NCBI GenBank assembly: GCA_020050685.1
Contig: JAGVKG010000060.1
Span: forward strand, 62,001 to 126,000
Length of the DNA stretch: 64,000 nt
Reading direction: 5' to 3'
DNA from: Candidatus Obscuribacterales bacterium
GTDB taxonomy: Bacteria; Cyanobacteriota; Vampirovibrionia; Obscuribacterales; Obscuribacteraceae
A model generated the notes under the pieces. It was not told where the DNA came from. It searched no databases and saw only the letters and a list, made by a program, of their open reading frames with translations. Every line of letters starts with the position of its first letter. Within the stretch, counting starts at the first letter, position 1. The position numbers and the translations under genes were made by a program. Positions 47,405-56,465 of this stretch are shown here, in pieces.

Positions 47405-48794
47405 ATGTACCCGAAAGAGCCAGTCCACGCGCCGCCAGAATTTTTTGCAGCTCAAGCAGGCAAGTGTACGTAGGCATGACCCAGAGCGTCTCTGCACTGT
47501 CAGTCAAGCCAATCGCGCGATCGAGAGCTTGGGACAAATCAGAAACTACGACGATTTTTTGCGGGTCTATTCCTGCGTACTTCATACGCACGGCCATATC
47601 TTCCGCGCGCTGACCGGCAACAACGACTTTGCCTTTATGCTCAGACAAGCGCTCAAATTCCGCATCCCAGAGCCAAGATATATCGCGACCATCAGCATAA
47701 TTGTCGTTGATGGCAATCAGGATTTGTTTTTCTGAATCTGTGGCGCAAGCACTAATAACTTGGGTGGCACCAGAAGGATTTTTGATCAATTGAATCAGAA
47801 CACTTTTGCCGGAAATTTCCACGCGCTCCGACCGACCAAAAAGTGTTTCGTAATTTTCTAAACCATTTTTGATCGTCTGGGCATCGATGCCAATTTTGTA
47901 CGCCATGGCAGCAGCCGCCAGGGCATTGTAAACATTGAAAAGACCGGGCAAGGCAATTTTGATTGATTGCACTTCCTGGTCTAGTCTCAATGTAAATGTG
48001 GATCCACTGGCGCTAACAGCAATGTCGGATGCAACGACTGTCGGTTGTGGACGAGCATTGCCGCAGTTTGCACATCGCCAATGTCCTAATTGACCGTAGA
48101 ATAATAAACTGTACGCATATTCATTTTCGCAATTTGCGCAATAAGATAATTCGCGTATCGCACCATGATATTGTAGGGGCGGGGTTTCCCCGCCCTCTGA
48201 TGCGGATGCGGAAAGCGATTCAATGCCATAATAAATCCGCCGGCTGCCGGCTGCCAGCTTAGCCACATTGGGATCATCGGCATTGAGAATGGCAGGCGAA
48301 TGGTTGATGGCAATACCTTTTTCGATCAAGCGCGCCGTCGTATCTAGCTCGCCAAATCGATCGAGCTGATCACGGAAAAGATTGGTGACAACAATGGCAG
48401 CAATATCAATTTCCGCTGCCACCACAGGTAGTGTCGCCTCATCTATCTCGAACAAGCAATAATCGGCATCCAATTTGCCTTGCCAGCTAGCTTGATCAAT
48501 GAGAGTAGCCGTAATTCCTGTGACTAGATTGGCACCTTGCCGATTGTGAACAATCTTCAATTGAGCCTTATTCAATATAGAAGAAATAAAACCGCAAGTT
48601 GTGCTTTTGCCATTCGTGCCGGAAACGGCCAAGACTCCCTTGCGGCACTGGACAGCTAATTGTTTCAGTACATTTGGTGCGACACGTCGGGCAATCCGTC
48701 CGGGTAAATTCGAGCCAAGACCAAGTCTCAACGAACGAATCGCATTGGTAGAAAGCTTAGCAAGACTAACTGCCAGGTTCTCTTTGAGATTCAT
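47403..48794 (-). CDS. murT: Lipid II isoglutaminyl synthase subunit MurT
   Basis: 463 residues from the ATG at 48792-48794 (GGGGACC upstream). Mur-ligase family enzyme that activates the D-Glu carboxylate of lipid II for amidation to iso-Gln, working with the glutaminase GatD. The ATP loop VSGTNGKSTTCGF lies near the N-terminus. Also seen are FEIDEATLP and TNLFRDQLDRFGELD, a four-Cys zinc ribbon (CANC…CANCG) typical of MurT, and the C-terminal DUF1727 domain with NDNYADGRDISWLWD. gatD, usually adjacent, is not in this window. A REP-like hairpin is inserted in frame just before the zinc ribbon (EGGETPPLQ). Confidence 0.93.
   Translation of the reverse strand: MNLKENLAVSLAKLSTNAIRSLRLGLGSNLPGRIARRVAPNVLKQLAVQCRKGVLAVSGTNGKSTTCGFISSILNKAQLKIVHNRQGANLVTGITATLIDQASWQGKLDADYCLFEIDEATLPVVAAEIDIAAIVVTNLFRDQLDRFGELDTTARLIEKGIAINHSPAILNADDPNVAKLAAGSRRIYYGIESLSASASEGGETPPLQYHGAIRELSYCANCENEYAYSLLFYGQLGHWRCANCGNARPQPTVVASDIAVSASGSTFTLRLDQEVQSIKIALPGLFNVYNALAAAAMAYKIGIDAQTIKNGLENYETLFGRSERVEISGKSVLIQLIKNPSGATQVISACATDSEKQILIAINDNYADGRDISWLWDAEFERLSEHKGKVVVAGQRAEDMAVRMKYAGIDPQKIVVVSDLSQALDRAIGLTDSAETLWVMPTYTCLLELQKILAARGLALSGT
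48172..48198 (-). repeat. REP-like hairpin inserted in murT
   Basis: GGGCGGGG (48177-48184), loop TTT, CCCCGCCC (48188-48195), with flanks TGTAG and TCT. Second copy of the element at 44977-45003; the stem difference is compensatory. Translated as EGGETPPLQ in the linker before the MurT zinc ribbon. Confidence 0.75.
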
Positions 48795-48836
48795 ATTAAG
48801 GTCCCCTTGGTCTGGGCTCCGCAGGCTCGTCTTCAT

Positions 48837-49784
48837 TTAGGCAAACTGGTCGTTAACGTGAGAGTCAACATAGGCCATTAGGTCATGGGGACTCGCCTTA
48901 ACGATAAGCTCATCACCAAGAGTAAAGCGATAAACAATGTGCGGGCCATCGACAAAGATTGCACCCGTACGCATGCCGGATATTACTTTTAGCGCCTTAC
49001 CATCTTTGAGTATGCCACGAGTGAGCGACCAACTTTCCGTCGGACGCGGACAAGGCTCCCGTACAACATATTGGAACTCCCGAGCGTTAATGGCCATGAC
49101 CTTCCCGCCAGCTGCACGTAGAGCGCCAGTCGATCCGGAAGGCGGTCCCACCCAAATGCCGGATGATTTTTGTTCTTCTTGCTTGCCATCTACATCTAGA
49201 AAGTAACGCGTCGTGCCAGCTGGATTAGAGTGGCTGAGCAAGACCTCGTTCAAAACCAACTTAGGCAAAACATTGCCATTCATCGTAAGCTCCAAGCGCA
49301 TTAAGCGCTCTGGTTTAATCGCACCACTTTCAATTTGATTGAGAATCTGAGCAAAATTCGTTTCATTGCCCAAGCAAAAATGCCCGAAGCTGGATGATCG
49401 TGCCGAGTTTATGCCGACCAAGGGCACACTTTGAAGCGAATGGGAGGCATCCAAGAAAGTGCCATCACCACCCACCGACACAGCCAAATCAAACGCCTCG
49501 ACAAAAACGCCACCCATGTCGTCAAGCTCTTGTCGAGCCAGACATTCATATTCAATGCCGCGCGCTTGCAGCTCGGTCTTTACAGCTTCCAGAGTACCGT
49601 AATGCTCTTCATGGGCCAGCTTAACCCGCGTGACGAGCGCATGCCCCTCTTCCACAAGCTTGATGAAGCGCGGCTCTTTGTGCTCAACGCCTTGCAGTTG
49701 CAGCGTCGACTTTTTAAAAACTATCAGTACTTTTTTAAGCTTCAAAGCCAGGTAATCTCGCGGGGATTTGTCCAAATGTCTCAA
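48837..49784 (-). CDS. nadK: NAD kinase
   Basis: 315 residues; phosphorylates NAD+ to NADP+ in the cytosol. The family motif GGDGTFLDASH is present, followed by GINSARSSSFGHF, the conserved NE pair in LVLNEVLLSH, and the glycine-rich SSGIWVGPPSGSTGA. A helical N-terminus precedes the core. The start is uncertain: the frame opens with TTG (49782-49784) without a good ribosome site, and a later TTG at LKLKKVLIVF is possible. It is followed by murT about 40 bp on, same strand, so they may be co-transcribed. Confidence 0.92.
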   Translation of the reverse strand: MRHLDKSPRDYLALKLKKVLIVFKKSTLQLQGVEHKEPRFIKLVEEGHALVTRVKLAHEEHYGTLEAVKTELQARGIEYECLARQELDDMGGVFVEAFDLAVSVGGDGTFLDASHSLQSVPLVGINSARSSSFGHFCLGNETNFAQILNQIESGAIKPERLMRLELTMNGNVLPKLVLNEVLLSHSNPAGTTRYFLDVDGKQEEQKSSGIWVGPPSGSTGALRAAGGKVMAINAREFQYVVREPCPRPTESWSLTRGILKDGKALKVISGMRTGAIFVDGPHIVYRFTLGDELIVKASPHDLMAYVDSHVNDQFA

Positions 49785-49868
49785 TGGGAAAGTTTGAATC
49801 TTTAGTTGTAAGTAAGGTTAGCAGATTTTGCTAAAATAGAGAATTCCATAGAGATTGGGAGTTTGGTC

Positions 49869-52574
49869 ATGACATTGACTGGTGCAGAAATCCGAGAAAA
49901 ATTTGTCGCTTACTTTCGGGATAAGCGTGGTCACTCGCATCTGCCGTCAGCCAGCCTGATTCCAGATAACCCCACCTTGCTTTTGACCTCAGCCGGCATG
50001 GTTCCTTTTGTGCCGATATTTCTCGGGCAGGCTCCGGCTCCAGACCCACCGCGAGCTGTGACCGTACAAAAGTGTGCCCGGGCTGGCGGCAAAGATTCAG
50101 ATATTGAAAACGTCGGACGCACGGCCCGGCACCATACATTTTTTGAAATGCTGGGCAATTTCAGCTTTGGCGATTACTTCAAAAAGGAAATAATTCCCTG
50201 GGCATGGGAATTTGTCACCCAGGATTTAGGTCTGGATGGGGAGCGCATTCACGTAGCGACATTTGGTGGTGACGAGCACGTTTGTGCCGATGACGAAGCC
50301 TATGATATTTGGCACAAGAAAGTCGGAGTACCTACTGAGCGCTTACATAAACTTTCGCGCAAACACAATTTCTGGGGACCACCTGGCCCAACTGGACCAT
50401 GCGGACCTTGTACGGAACTCTATTACGATCGCGGTGCCGAAAACGGTTGCTCTGACGATCCGGAAAAGTGTGCAATCGGCGTTTGCGATTGCGATCGTTA
50501 TTTGGAAATTTGGAATTTGGTTTTCATGGAGCTATTCAAAGATGAGAATGGCAACTTCACTCCGCTTGCCCGCAAAAATGTAGACACTGGTGCAGGACTT
50601 GAACGCATCACAACAATTTTGCAAAACAAAGCCAACACTTTTGAAACCGATTTGCTTCTGCCAATTTTGCAAGAGCTGGAAAAACTTTCCGGCGTCAAAT
50701 ACACATACGGCACCTTCGCCTCCAACACGGAAGAGTACAAGAAAAATCTCTATCTTAAGATCATTACCGATCACACACGTTGCATAACATTCTTGGTTTC
50801 CGACGGTGTGCGTACAAGCAATATCGGGCGCGGTTATGTCTTGCGCTTCATCGCTCGCCGCGCTGCGCGTTTTGGCAGACTGCTTGGTTTAACAGAACCA
50901 TTTCTCTATAAATTGGTCCCGAAAGTGGTGGCCAACTATAAGATGCATTATCCGGAATTGGCGGCACATGAGGAAACAATTATTGCCGTGATTCGCGAAG
51001 AAGAAGAACGCTTCGCCAAGACAATTGATAAAGGCATGATTTTCCTTGAGGAATTACTTTCTGGTAACAAAAAAGAAATTGACGGCTCGGAAGCCTTCAA
51101 TCTTTATGCAACCTACGGATTCCCGTTTGAGTTGACCAAAGAAATTGCTGAAGAACGAGGCAAGACAGTCGACATGACTGGTTTCATTGCAGCCCGCAAG
51201 AAACACGAAGAAGTTTCTTCCGTCAGCAAGTTCAATGTGATTATCACAGGCGACGAAGCGCTCGGCAATATCATCAAAGAACACGGACAAACAAAATTCA
51301 CTGGTTACGATCGCTTAGCGGACAAAGGCAAAATTATTGCCCTAATTAAAGATGGCAAAGTTGTCGATCATGCTGATGAAGGACAAGTTGTAGAAGTGGT
51401 GTTGGATAGAACACCATTTTATGCGGAGTCCGGCGGACAAGTTGGTGATGCTGGTATGTTGTCCAGCCAAGAAGTAACGCTGCATGTGGTCGATACGAAG
51501 AAGCACGAAGGTCTGCACGTACACAGAGCAGTAGCGATGTCCGGCACGATTGAACCTGATCATAACGTTGAGGCGGAAGTTGATAAGTCCCGTCGCGAAC
51601 AAACAGTTCTGCACCATTCAACTGCTCACTTGTTCCATGCGGCGATTCGCGAGATTTTAGGCAAGCACGTAGTGCAGGCTGGCTCGCAAGTTGGTCCGGA
51701 GACAATGCGCTTTGACTTCACATTTGAAAAGCAACTCGATCATCAAAAACTTTCACAAGTAGAAAACTTGATGAATGAATGGGTGCGTTTGAATCTTCCA
51801 GTCAAAACCGTGGAAATGGGGCTTGATGAAGCGAAACGCACAGGTGCAATTGCCATGTTTGGTGAAAAATATGGTGACATTGTACGCGTTGTACAAATGG
51901 GCGATGTCAGCTTGGAATTTTGTGGTGGCACCCACGTTGCTTCAACTGGCGAAATCGGACCGGTCAAAATCATTTCCGAAGGCAGCATTGCCTCGGGCGT
52001 CCGGCGTGTTGAAGCATTGTCCGGTCCACGTGCTTGGCATTTCATTTCCCAGCATTTGAACATTCTTTCGCAAGCAGCTGGTCAATTGAAAATCAAACCG
52101 ATTGAATTGCTTGGCCAAATTGAACGCTTGCAAGATCAGCTCAAGCAAAAAGAGAAAGCCCAAACTGCACTGGAAGAAAAATTGGCTTTAGCCAATGCTG
52201 CTGATTTGCTGGAGCGCGCAGAAACGATTGGCAATATTCGCTTTGTCTCGGCAATAATCCCCGACTTAAGTGCCGATGGATTAAAAGCCTTGGTCGATCA
52301 TTTGCGCAATAAGGGAGAAAATCTGGTTGTTATCCTCGGTACAAAACTTGATCCAGACAAAGTATCTTTGGCAGCCGGTGTTTCAAATGCAATTGTAAAA
52401 TCCGGTATCAATGCCGGCAAATTGATCAAAGAAGCGGCTGCAATTTGTGGTGGCGGCGGCGGTGGCAGACCAGAACTAGCCCAAGCCGGCGGCAAGGACC
52501 CATCCAAATTGCAAGAAGCCCTAAACAAAGCCAAAGAAATGGTCAAACAAGACGCCAAATCTTTGTCCTCGTAA
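49869..52574 (+). CDS. alaS: Alanyl-tRNA synthetase
   Basis: 901 residues from the ATG at 49869, with GGGAG 7 nt upstream; a TTG two codons earlier is rejected. Class II catalytic core: motif 1 region around RHHTFFEMLGNFSFGDYFK, WGPPGPTGPCGPC, and GAGLERITTILQ. The editing domain carries HSTAHLFHAAIRE and the zinc motif CGGTHV. The C-terminal C-Ala domain ends with a Gly-rich CGGGGGGRPELAQAGG, as is normal. Divergent from nadK with an 84-bp gap. Confidence 0.97.
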   Translation: MTLTGAEIREKFVAYFRDKRGHSHLPSASLIPDNPTLLLTSAGMVPFVPIFLGQAPAPDPPRAVTVQKCARAGGKDSDIENVGRTARHHTFFEMLGNFSFGDYFKKEIIPWAWEFVTQDLGLDGERIHVATFGGDEHVCADDEAYDIWHKKVGVPTERLHKLSRKHNFWGPPGPTGPCGPCTELYYDRGAENGCSDDPEKCAIGVCDCDRYLEIWNLVFMELFKDENGNFTPLARKNVDTGAGLERITTILQNKANTFETDLLLPILQELEKLSGVKYTYGTFASNTEEYKKNLYLKIITDHTRCITFLVSDGVRTSNIGRGYVLRFIARRAARFGRLLGLTEPFLYKLVPKVVANYKMHYPELAAHEETIIAVIREEEERFAKTIDKGMIFLEELLSGNKKEIDGSEAFNLYATYGFPFELTKEIAEERGKTVDMTGFIAARKKHEEVSSVSKFNVIITGDEALGNIIKEHGQTKFTGYDRLADKGKIIALIKDGKVVDHADEGQVVEVVLDRTPFYAESGGQVGDAGMLSSQEVTLHVVDTKKHEGLHVHRAVAMSGTIEPDHNVEAEVDKSRREQTVLHHSTAHLFHAAIREILGKHVVQAGSQVGPETMRFDFTFEKQLDHQKLSQVENLMNEWVRLNLPVKTVEMGLDEAKRTGAIAMFGEKYGDIVRVVQMGDVSLEFCGGTHVASTGEIGPVKIISEGSIASGVRRVEALSGPRAWHFISQHLNILSQAAGQLKIKPIELLGQIERLQDQLKQKEKAQTALEEKLALANAADLLERAETIGNIRFVSAIIPDLSADGLKALVDHLRNKGENLVVILGTKLDPDKVSLAAGVSNAIVKSGINAGKLIKEAAAICGGGGGGRPELAQAGGKDPSKLQEALNKAKEMVKQDAKSLSS

Positions 52575-52584
52575 CGGCATGCAG

Positions 52585-52653
52585 ATTGTCATCCTGAGGC
52601 ACTAACAATAAATTGTCATCCTGAGGAGCTCTAACTAGATTGTCATCCTGAGG
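52585..52653. repeat. Three 27-bp-spaced copies of ATTGTCATCCTGAGG
   Basis: Exact 15-mers start at 52585, 52612 and 52639. The bases between are variable, and the last copy runs on into AGCGCCAGCGACGAAGGACC. The same core occurs in both orientations at 59781-59905. It is an intergenic dispersed repeat downstream of alaS. Confidence 0.85.
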
Positions 52654-52709
52654 AGCGCCAGCGACGAAGGACCTCTCATAATCACCAAAGATCAACTTGG
52701 ACAATAAAC

Positions 52710-53129
52710 ATGTCAATCCCAACCAACGACCAATTAATTATTTATGCCGACGGCGGCTCGCGCGGCAACCCTGGCCCAGCCGGCGCCGGCGCTGTGCTTT
52801 TTAAGGGCAACGAAAGCGTCGCTGAAATTAGCCACTTCCTCGGCGTGGCAACCAACAATGTGGCCGAATATACAGCACTTGTCCTCGGACTGGAAAAAGC
52901 ACACGAGCTTGGCTATCAAAACGTGGAAGTGCGCATGGACTCCGAGCTTGTAGTGCGCCAAATGATTGGTCAATACAAAGTCAAAAATGCCGGCCTAATT
53001 CCCCTTTTCATGAAAGCCCGCGGACTAGCTTCACGCTTCCCCAAATTTGCCATCGTCCATGTACGACGCGAACTAAATAAAGATGCAGATCGTCTGGCAA
53101 ATCTGGCCATGGACAGTAACAATCTGTAA
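52710..53129 (+). CDS. Ribonuclease HI family protein
   Basis: 139 residues. Cleaves RNA in RNA-DNA hybrids if active. The four acidic catalytic residues are in place: Asp in YADGGSRGNPGPAG, Glu in NNVAEYTAL, Asp in RMDSELVV, and Asp in NKDADRLANLA. The short form without the basic handle is the archaeal/Sto-RNase HI-like subtype rather than E. coli RnhA. No ribosome site of note before the ATG. Follows the repeat-containing gap after alaS. Confidence 0.9.
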   Translation: MSIPTNDQLIIYADGGSRGNPGPAGAGAVLFKGNESVAEISHFLGVATNNVAEYTALVLGLEKAHELGYQNVEVRMDSELVVRQMIGQYKVKNAGLIPLFMKARGLASRFPKFAIVHVRRELNKDADRLANLAMDSNNL

Positions 53130-53223
53130 TACAATGTCTATTAAGAAATAGTGCTGGAACTTATCAAGATAAAACCAGTCTTTCACTTGGTTAAAATGGG
53201 TGAAACTACAAACGGGGTGAGCC

Positions 53224-54168
53224 ATGAGCAAAAGCAAGTCTTATGCATTCTTCCAAGGCAAATTTGTACCAATTGAAGAAGCAAATGTCTCGATTATGAC
53301 TCATGCCTTCATGTACGGCACCGCAGTATTTGAAGGTATACGCGGCTATTGGAATCCGACCCATGAGGAACTTTACCTCTTCCGCTTGAAAGAACATTTT
53401 GAGCGTTTGCTGCAAAGCATGAAGGTCATGCGTCTGGAAACAAAACACACGCTAAATGAACTTTGCGATTTGGCAGTCGATTTGGTCAGGCGCAATGCTC
53501 CGAAAGAAGATGTCTACCTTCGCCCGTCTGCATATAAGGCTGGACAATGGATCGGACCAAGCTTGCTAGAGAATCCCACCGATTTGTATATGTTTACTGT
53601 GCCTTTCGGTGATTACTTTCATGGCGCTCCTGGCTTAAAAGTTGTCGTCTCCAATTGGCGACGTGTGGACGATAATGCTATTCCGGCCCGCTGCAAAATT
53701 ATTGGCGCTTACGTCAATACTGCATTGGCTAAAACCGATGCGCAAGCAGCTGGCTTCGATGATTGCATTATGCTCACCGAACAAGGACACGTTTCGGAAG
53801 GTTCAGCCATGAACATTTTCATGGTCAGGCACGGCAAATTGATCACGCCACCAGCCACAGACAATATTCTGGAAGGCATAACGCGCGCATCAATAATTGA
53901 ATTTGCCGAAGTGGAACTGGGATTCAAGACGGAGATCCGCGCAATTGACCGCTCAGAACTTTATATTGCTGATGAATTATTCTTTAGTGGCACAGGCGCC
54001 CAAGTCACACCAATCATTGAAGTGGACCGCCGTACCATTGCCAATGGTCATGTTGGTCCCGTAACACACAAGATACACGACATGTACATGGCAATTTGCC
54101 GCGGCGAAAATCCCAATTACAAACATTGGACAACGCCAGTCTACGCCGGCTCGAAAGTTAAGGCCTAA
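53224..54168 (+). CDS. ilvE: Branched-chain amino acid aminotransferase
   Basis: 314 residues; PLP fold-type IV enzyme transaminating Leu, Ile and Val. THAFMYGTAVFEGIRGYW opens the family signature. The PLP Lys is in RCKIIGAYVNTALAK. Later come GFDDCIMLTEQGHVSEGSAMNIF (shortened family signature) and EGITRASIIEFA, then FFSGTGAQVTPI. A GGGGTGAG site lies 3-4 nt before the ATG. Followed 17 bp later by the hemerythrin-like gene. Confidence 0.95.
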   Translation: MSKSKSYAFFQGKFVPIEEANVSIMTHAFMYGTAVFEGIRGYWNPTHEELYLFRLKEHFERLLQSMKVMRLETKHTLNELCDLAVDLVRRNAPKEDVYLRPSAYKAGQWIGPSLLENPTDLYMFTVPFGDYFHGAPGLKVVVSNWRRVDDNAIPARCKIIGAYVNTALAKTDAQAAGFDDCIMLTEQGHVSEGSAMNIFMVRHGKLITPPATDNILEGITRASIIEFAEVELGFKTEIRAIDRSELYIADELFFSGTGAQVTPIIEVDRRTIANGHVGPVTHKIHDMYMAICRGENPNYKHWTTPVYAGSKVKA

Positions 54169-54185
54169 TTCAAGGCATAAGACTG

Positions 54186-54890
54186 ATGCAAAATAGTCAA
54201 TCCCGCCGCCAAATCCTTCTTGCCTGTGCCACCGGCATGCTTGCTTCCGCAAATGGCAAAGCGGATGCTTTTAGCATTGGCAAATCAATTCAAATTCAGG
54301 CTGGCGAGGATTTGATGCAAGAGCATGGAATTCTCGGACGCACACTGCTGATTTACGAAGAGCTTGCTGATCTCTTTGAGCACGACAAGCCCGATCCGCA
54401 AGATTGCTTGCCGGGTGCTACCGAAATCATTATCAAATACGTGCAGGGACAACACGAGCGGGTGGAAGAGTTATTGATTTTCCCGGCTTTGACGAAGGCC
54501 AATGCACTGCCGGATCTCGTATCTGTTTTAGTCACCCAGCACAAAGTTGGACACGAGTTAACTAATACAATTAAGAAGAAGACCGAGCAAGGCAGTCATA
54601 AAACCAAACAAGGACGCCTTGATCTAGCAAACCTTTTGAAGATGTTTTCCACAATGTTCCGCCCGCACATGCTGCGGGAAGACACAGTGATATTTCCCAG
54701 GCTGCATGAGATCATGAACGAAGCTCAATATGAGGAACTGTCCACCAAGGTCCAGTCGCTGGAAAGCAACATGGTAAATAGTACCGACCTGGGAAGTATT
54801 CTCCGACAGCTAGAAGGCATTGAGGGCGCGCTTGGCATCCACAATCTAGCAAAATTCACCGCTGAAATTGCGCCAAGCAATCAAACCTAA
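54186..54890 (+). CDS. Exported hemerythrin-like HHE domain protein
   Basis: 234 residues. The N-terminus (SRRQILLACATGMLASANGKADA) has twin arginines and a short hydrophobic core, so Tat export is likely. His/Glu positions suited to a di-iron site appear in order: MQEHG, HERVEE-LIFP, TQHKVGHE, and FRPHMLREDTVIFPRL. Length is larger than bare hemerythrin because of a C-terminal helical extension. Roles in the family include oxygen, NO or iron handling; none can be assigned. Export in folded, cofactor-loaded form by Tat would make sense. Downstream of ilvE with 17 bp spacing. Confidence 0.82.
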   Translation: MQNSQSRRQILLACATGMLASANGKADAFSIGKSIQIQAGEDLMQEHGILGRTLLIYEELADLFEHDKPDPQDCLPGATEIIIKYVQGQHERVEELLIFPALTKANALPDLVSVLVTQHKVGHELTNTIKKKTEQGSHKTKQGRLDLANLLKMFSTMFRPHMLREDTVIFPRLHEIMNEAQYEELSTKVQSLESNMVNSTDLGSILRQLEGIEGALGIHNLAKFTAEIAPSNQT

Positions 54891-54899
54891 CCAGATAAA

Positions 54900-55271
54900 T
54901 TAGCGGAGCTGAGTGCGCTTCTGTGCATCTGGGCTCATCGGCACTTTTGATTTAACACCGTCAGGTCTAATTTCTTTGGGCTCAGCATTTTTTGCTTTAG
55001 GTACAGTTGGTTTGATACCAAAGGATTTAATTTCCTTTGGCTTATCATTTGTTTGAATGTCCACTTTTTGCATTGGCATGGGCTTGGGGCTTTCTAGGTC
55101 GGAAACAGTAGCGTATATTGAAAATGATCCAGGTTCGTCGGCATCAAGAGTGACAGCCTGCGTAAAGCTATCTGCTTGCAATTGTGCGTCTTCTGCCAGG
55201 ACGGGCATAGCAGCTATCGCGGAAAGCACTGTGATTATCGTCAAGCTAACGAGATTATTCTGTTTGCTCAT
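54900..55271 (-). CDS. Small exported hypothetical protein
   Basis: 123 residues with a clear Sec signal peptide (LVSLTIITVLSAIAAMPVLA-ED). The mature part is short and polar, with a repeated K-P-K-E-I-(K/R) pattern (KPKEIKSFGIKPTVP and EPKEIRPDGVKSKVP), so it is mostly disordered. No family recognised. It starts 11 bp after the RNase D stop and is probably the last gene of that operon; it converges on the hemerythrin gene with 9 bp between stops. Confidence 0.7.
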   Translation of the reverse strand: MSKQNNLVSLTIITVLSAIAAMPVLAEDAQLQADSFTQAVTLDADEPGSFSIYATVSDLESPKPMPMQKVDIQTNDKPKEIKSFGIKPTVPKAKNAEPKEIRPDGVKSKVPMSPDAQKRTQLR

Positions 55272-55282
55272 AAGAGATTGGC

Positions 55283-56455
55283 TCAGATCAAATTGAGTTT
55301 GATTGGTTGCCCGGCTTTTCCAAGTTTAATAGCGACTTCTTTCCCCATAAGTATAGCCAAAAGTACGTCACCGGCAACCTCTTTTCGCCAACCAGTCATA
55401 ACCGGTAGCTCATGTGAGTCCAAAGTGCCTTCTCTGAATACTCTTAAGAGATGCTGCAATTCATCTCTGGTAGCAACAATCTCGGCAGCCAGGTTTTGCT
55501 CATAACACAAAGTCTTAAGTACAAGGAAAAGCACATCTCCCTGAATCAGATCTTCTTTGCTCGGGATTTGCCCGTGACCGAGAACCGGTAATTCACTATC
55601 CGGAAGGTTAATCGCTTCCTGCACAGCATTCACCACGAGTGCCCCATAGGTGCGAATTTGATCCGGCCGTACGCTGCGAATGCGTCCCAATTCTTCCGGC
55701 CTTCTTGGCGGGCGGCGAGCCACTTCCATGAGTACTGCATCAGAAAGAATCGAGCGCGGCGGTCGATTGTGGGTTTTGGCCACCTCGTCACGCCAGTTAC
55801 TCAAGGCTTTCAATATCGCCTGCCCTCGACGCGGCAGACCGCTTGCCCCTTTGATTCGCAAATATTGGCGCGACCTATCCTTCTCATAAAAGGAAGGATC
55901 GCAATAAAGCTCACATTCTTCTGCCGCCCAATCAAATCGCTTATTTGCATTCAGCTTTTCCGTCAATTTGTCGTATAGCGGCAAGAGATGGCGAACATCA
56001 TCAAGCGCATAATCAATTTGTTCTTCCGTAAGCGGACGAATCAACCAATCGGTAAAACTTTCTGTCTTGGAAATGGAAATTCCCTTTAGGACTTGCAAAA
56101 GCTTGGCATAACCAATCGGAAAACCAAAGCCGGCAAAGCCAGCCGCAACTTGAGTATCCATAATATTTTGCGGTAATAAAGACGAATAGCGAAAGACAAG
56201 ATCCAAATCTTGATCGGCCGCATGCAGGACCACCAAAATATTGGGATTGGCCACTCTTTGCCAAAGTGGCTCTAAATCTTTCAATGCCAAGGGATCGATT
56301 ATATAAGCACCATAATCGGTGGCCACTTGCACCAAACAAAGTTCCGGCAAATAAGTACGCTCAGGAATAAATTCCATATCCAAAGCAAAGCGCCCGCCTT
56401 TATCTATTTCTTCGCAGAGCTCTTGCAATTTTTGATTATCAATAACTATTGTCAT
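55283..56455 (-). CDS. rnd: Ribonuclease D
   Basis: 390 residues from ATG 56453-56455, which follows the upstream stop by 10 bp; a longer frame to 56527 would overlap that gene. 3'-to-5' exoribonuclease of tRNA and other stable RNAs. DEDDy catalytic residues: FALDMEFIPE (D, E), HAADQDLDLVF (D), and YALDDVRHLLPLYD (Y/D). After about residue 200 an HRDC domain follows (LSNWRDEVAKTHNRPPRSIL, RRPEELGRI). Same operon as the inositol-monophosphatase-family gene. Confidence 0.93.
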   Translation of the reverse strand: MTIVIDNQKLQELCEEIDKGGRFALDMEFIPERTYLPELCLVQVATDYGAYIIDPLALKDLEPLWQRVANPNILVVLHAADQDLDLVFRYSSLLPQNIMDTQVAAGFAGFGFPIGYAKLLQVLKGISISKTESFTDWLIRPLTEEQIDYALDDVRHLLPLYDKLTEKLNANKRFDWAAEECELYCDPSFYEKDRSRQYLRIKGASGLPRRGQAILKALSNWRDEVAKTHNRPPRSILSDAVLMEVARRPPRRPEELGRIRSVRPDQIRTYGALVVNAVQEAINLPDSELPVLGHGQIPSKEDLIQGDVLFLVLKTLCYEQNLAAEIVATRDELQHLLRVFREGTLDSHELPVMTGWRKEVAGDVLLAILMGKEVAIKLGKAGQPIKLNLI

Positions 56456-56465
56456 ATGAATTTCG

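Noticed and set aside
52585-52653. Possible mini CRISPR array (three 15-bp repeats with 12-bp spacers)
   Set aside because: Repeats and spacers are too short, there are only three, and the same core occurs inverted elsewhere as a dispersed repeat.
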